This document shows positions 6,266 through 7,006 of a stretch of DNA of 7,006 nucleotides, piece by piece; the stretch's first letter is position 1, and each line of letters begins with the position of its first letter. The notes under the pieces were generated by a model. It did not search any database, was not told the origin of the DNA, and saw nothing but the letters and a program-made list of their open reading frames with translations. The position numbers and the translations under genes were made by a program. This DNA is from Verrucomicrobiota bacterium (lineage in GTDB: Bacteria > Verrucomicrobiota > Verrucomicrobiia > Chthoniobacterales > UBA10450), in NCBI GenBank assembly GCA_003219335.1, contig QHOF01000074.1, positions 1 through 7,006 of the forward strand, written 5' to 3'.

Positions 6266-6526
6266 ATGCAAAGGCCAAAAATTGATGACAAACTGACTTT
6301 GCAGGCAGACTTCGGAAAGACCGATGCAATCTGCGTCGAGGTGCTGGATAATCCGGCGGCCGAGGAGGGCGTTTTGCTCAAGGTGATGGCCCGCGGTCCA
6401 TTCGAGCAGGGTCAGCAAGTCTGGATAGTTGGTCGCGACGGATCAAAAGTCGGCGCCACGGTTGAAAACGTTCTTACGCAAACCGTTGACCGCGAAGTAA
6501 CGCTCTCAACGGTGTTGCCGGCGTAA
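6266..6526 (+). CDS. Small soluble protein of unknown function
   Basis: This 86-aa protein is not one I recognise. It has no signal peptide or membrane segment, is slightly acidic, and shows alternating hydrophobic patterns expected for a small beta-barrel or beta-sandwich: ICVEVLD (22-28), GVLLKVMARG (35-44), GQQVWIVGRDGSKVGATVEN (49-68) and REVTLSTVL (76-84). The WIVGRDGSKVG turn resembles PilZ- or Tudor-like barrels superficially, but no ligand motif is clear, so I assign no function. An in-frame stop at 6239-6241 means the ATG at 6266 is the first available start. The upstream spacer (6179-6265) contains a tandem GGAGCGA pair (6218-6231) but no clear promoter. The reading frame is continuous and well bounded; it is probably real, with moderate certainty. 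Confidence 0.6.
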   Translation: MQRPKIDDKLTLQADFGKTDAICVEVLDNPAAEEGVLLKVMARGPFEQGQQVWIVGRDGSKVGATVENVLTQTVDREVTLSTVLPA

Positions 6527-6541
6527 ACGGGGTAGGGCCGG

Positions 6542-6564
6542 CGCGCTAAGTTTCAGCGCGTTTT
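6542..6564 (+). terminator. Weak intrinsic-terminator-like hairpin
   Basis: CGCGCT (6542-6547) pairs perfectly with AGCGCG (6555-6560) around a 7-base loop and is followed directly by four T residues (6561-6564). It lies 16 bases after the stop of the 86-aa gene, as expected for a terminator, but both the stem and the T-tract are short. Confidence 0.35.
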
Positions 6565-6592
6565 CAGCAGTGCAGCAAATTTTTGCAGAATC

Positions 6593-6654
6593 AAGGAGCG
6601 ACGGCTTCCCAGCCGTCGTGTTTAAGTGGACGGCTGGTCCAAGCCGTCCTCCTT
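6593..6654. repeat. Double-hairpin palindromic repeat upstream of the sigma factor gene
   Basis: Two hairpins sit side by side. GACGGCT (6600-6606) pairs with AGCCGTC (6611-6617) around a 4-base loop, and GACGGCT (6629-6635) pairs with AGCCGTC (6642-6648) around a 6-base loop. The outer ends are also inverted copies (AAGGAG 6593-6598, CTCCTT 6649-6654), so the whole unit is a larger palindrome. This is the architecture of paired REP-type elements. It resembles intergenic repeats I associate with verrucomicrobial genomes; that association is from memory and not testable here. Confidence 0.7.
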
Positions 6655-6694
6655 GTGGCAATCTGCAGGCTTGCTTTCGGCACGGCTTTTTACT

Positions 6695-7006
6695 GTGATT
6701 ACAGATGTGAGCGCTGTTCGCGATGACGTGACTTCACTGAACGCGACTGATCCGGCATCTGCCGGCGGGATCGCCTTCACAACCACCCACTGGAGCGTGG
6801 TCTTGGAAGCGCAAGGCGAATCCCCGGCAGCACAGGCGGCCTTGGAAAATCTTTGCCGCACTTATTGGCGGCCTATTTATGGCTTCGTTAGGCGACAGGG
6901 CACTAAACCAGAGGAGGCGAAAGATCTCACCCAGGGGTTTTTCGCGCTGATTTTAGAGCGCAAAGATTTTCAATCCGTGCGACAGGAAAAGGGTCGCTTA
7001 CGTTCT
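6695..7006 (+). CDS. ECF-type RNA polymerase sigma factor, 3'-truncated by window edge
   Basis: This is the N-terminal ~104 residues of an extracytoplasmic-function sigma factor. After a variable leader comes FTTTHWSVVLEAQGE (28-42), then region 2: LENLCRTYWRPIYGFVRRQG (49-68), PEEAKDLTQGFFALILERKD (71-90) and KGRLRS at the edge. The TT-x-WS-x-VL leader with YWxPxYxFVRRxG and EEAxDLTQxFF is characteristic of the ECF group found in Verrucomicrobia, Planctomycetes and Acidobacteria, often next to serine/threonine kinase genes. The frame is open from the stop at 6623-6625, with no ATG before the conserved region; possible starts are GTG 6695, GTG 6707, GTG 6728 and TTG 6671, none with a clear Shine-Dalgarno sequence. 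I use GTG 6695 provisionally. Region 4 (-35 recognition) lies beyond the window. Confidence 0.85.
   Translation, partial: MITDVSAVRDDVTSLNATDPASAGGIAFTTTHWSVVLEAQGESPAAQAALENLCRTYWRPIYGFVRRQGTKPEEAKDLTQGFFALILERKDFQSVRQEKGRLRS

Noticed and set aside
6622..6861. Minus-strand 79-codon frame over the sigma factor start
   Set aside because: It is antisense to the conserved sigma region and partly encoded by the twin-hairpin repeat; no family resemblance.
1..7006. Novel defence, CRISPR, retron or phage-like system
   Set aside because: I found no arrays of regularly spaced repeats, reverse transcriptase, nuclease, integrase or toxin-antitoxin pair; the genes are housekeeping, envelope or accessory types.

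Overview
The window looks like chromosomal DNA from a free-living, moderately GC-rich bacterium. I lean towards Verrucomicrobiota (Chthoniobacterales-like soil lineages). This rests on three things: the type of sigma factor at the right edge (a TT-H-W-S-V-V-L leader followed by a YW-P-Y-FVRR region 2), the mix of LPS-type sugar genes with conserved housekeeping genes, and several kinds of palindromic dispersed-repeat-like sequence between and inside genes. The taxonomic call is inference; there is no rRNA here.

Layout. Bases 1-918 (+) hold the 3' part of a UDP-glucose 4-epimerase (galE) whose first ~20-25 codons lie off the left edge. Converging on it, with overlapping 3' ends, is a minus-strand run: miaB (4024-2510, tRNA methylthiotransferase), an unrecognised polytopic membrane protein (2432-1884) and a family-9 glycosyltransferase of heptosyltransferase type (1880-906). 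The last two are only 3 bp apart and almost certainly co-transcribed. Divergent from miaB, across a short spacer filled with AATTCGTG-type repeats, a plus-strand series begins: S-methyl-5'-thioadenosine phosphorylase (mtnP, 4174-5064), a small VOC/glyoxalase-fold protein (5176-5616), a DUF2127-type membrane protein (5642-6178), an unrecognised 86-aa protein (6266-6526), and the start of an ECF-type sigma factor that runs off the right edge (about 6695-7006).

How the genes relate. GalE and the GT9 enzyme both fit cell-envelope polysaccharide synthesis (UDP-sugar supply and sugar transfer). MiaB and MtnP both touch S-adenosylmethionine metabolism: MiaB consumes SAM, and MtnP removes methylthioadenosine, the by-product of polyamine-type SAM use. 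Their divergent arrangement may nevertheless be coincidental. VOC, DUF2127 and the 86-aa protein are accessory genes of unknown role.

I see no defence system, CRISPR array, transposase or phage module. The most unusual content is the repeats. Two palindromic elements appear to lie inside the miaB reading frame: one as an in-frame insert in the TRAM domain, the other supplying the last ~34 residues and the end of the protein. Three more inverted-repeat structures occupy intergenic spaces. No gene-free stretch exceeds 300 bases; the longest (6527-6694) holds a weak terminator-like hairpin and a double-hairpin repeat.
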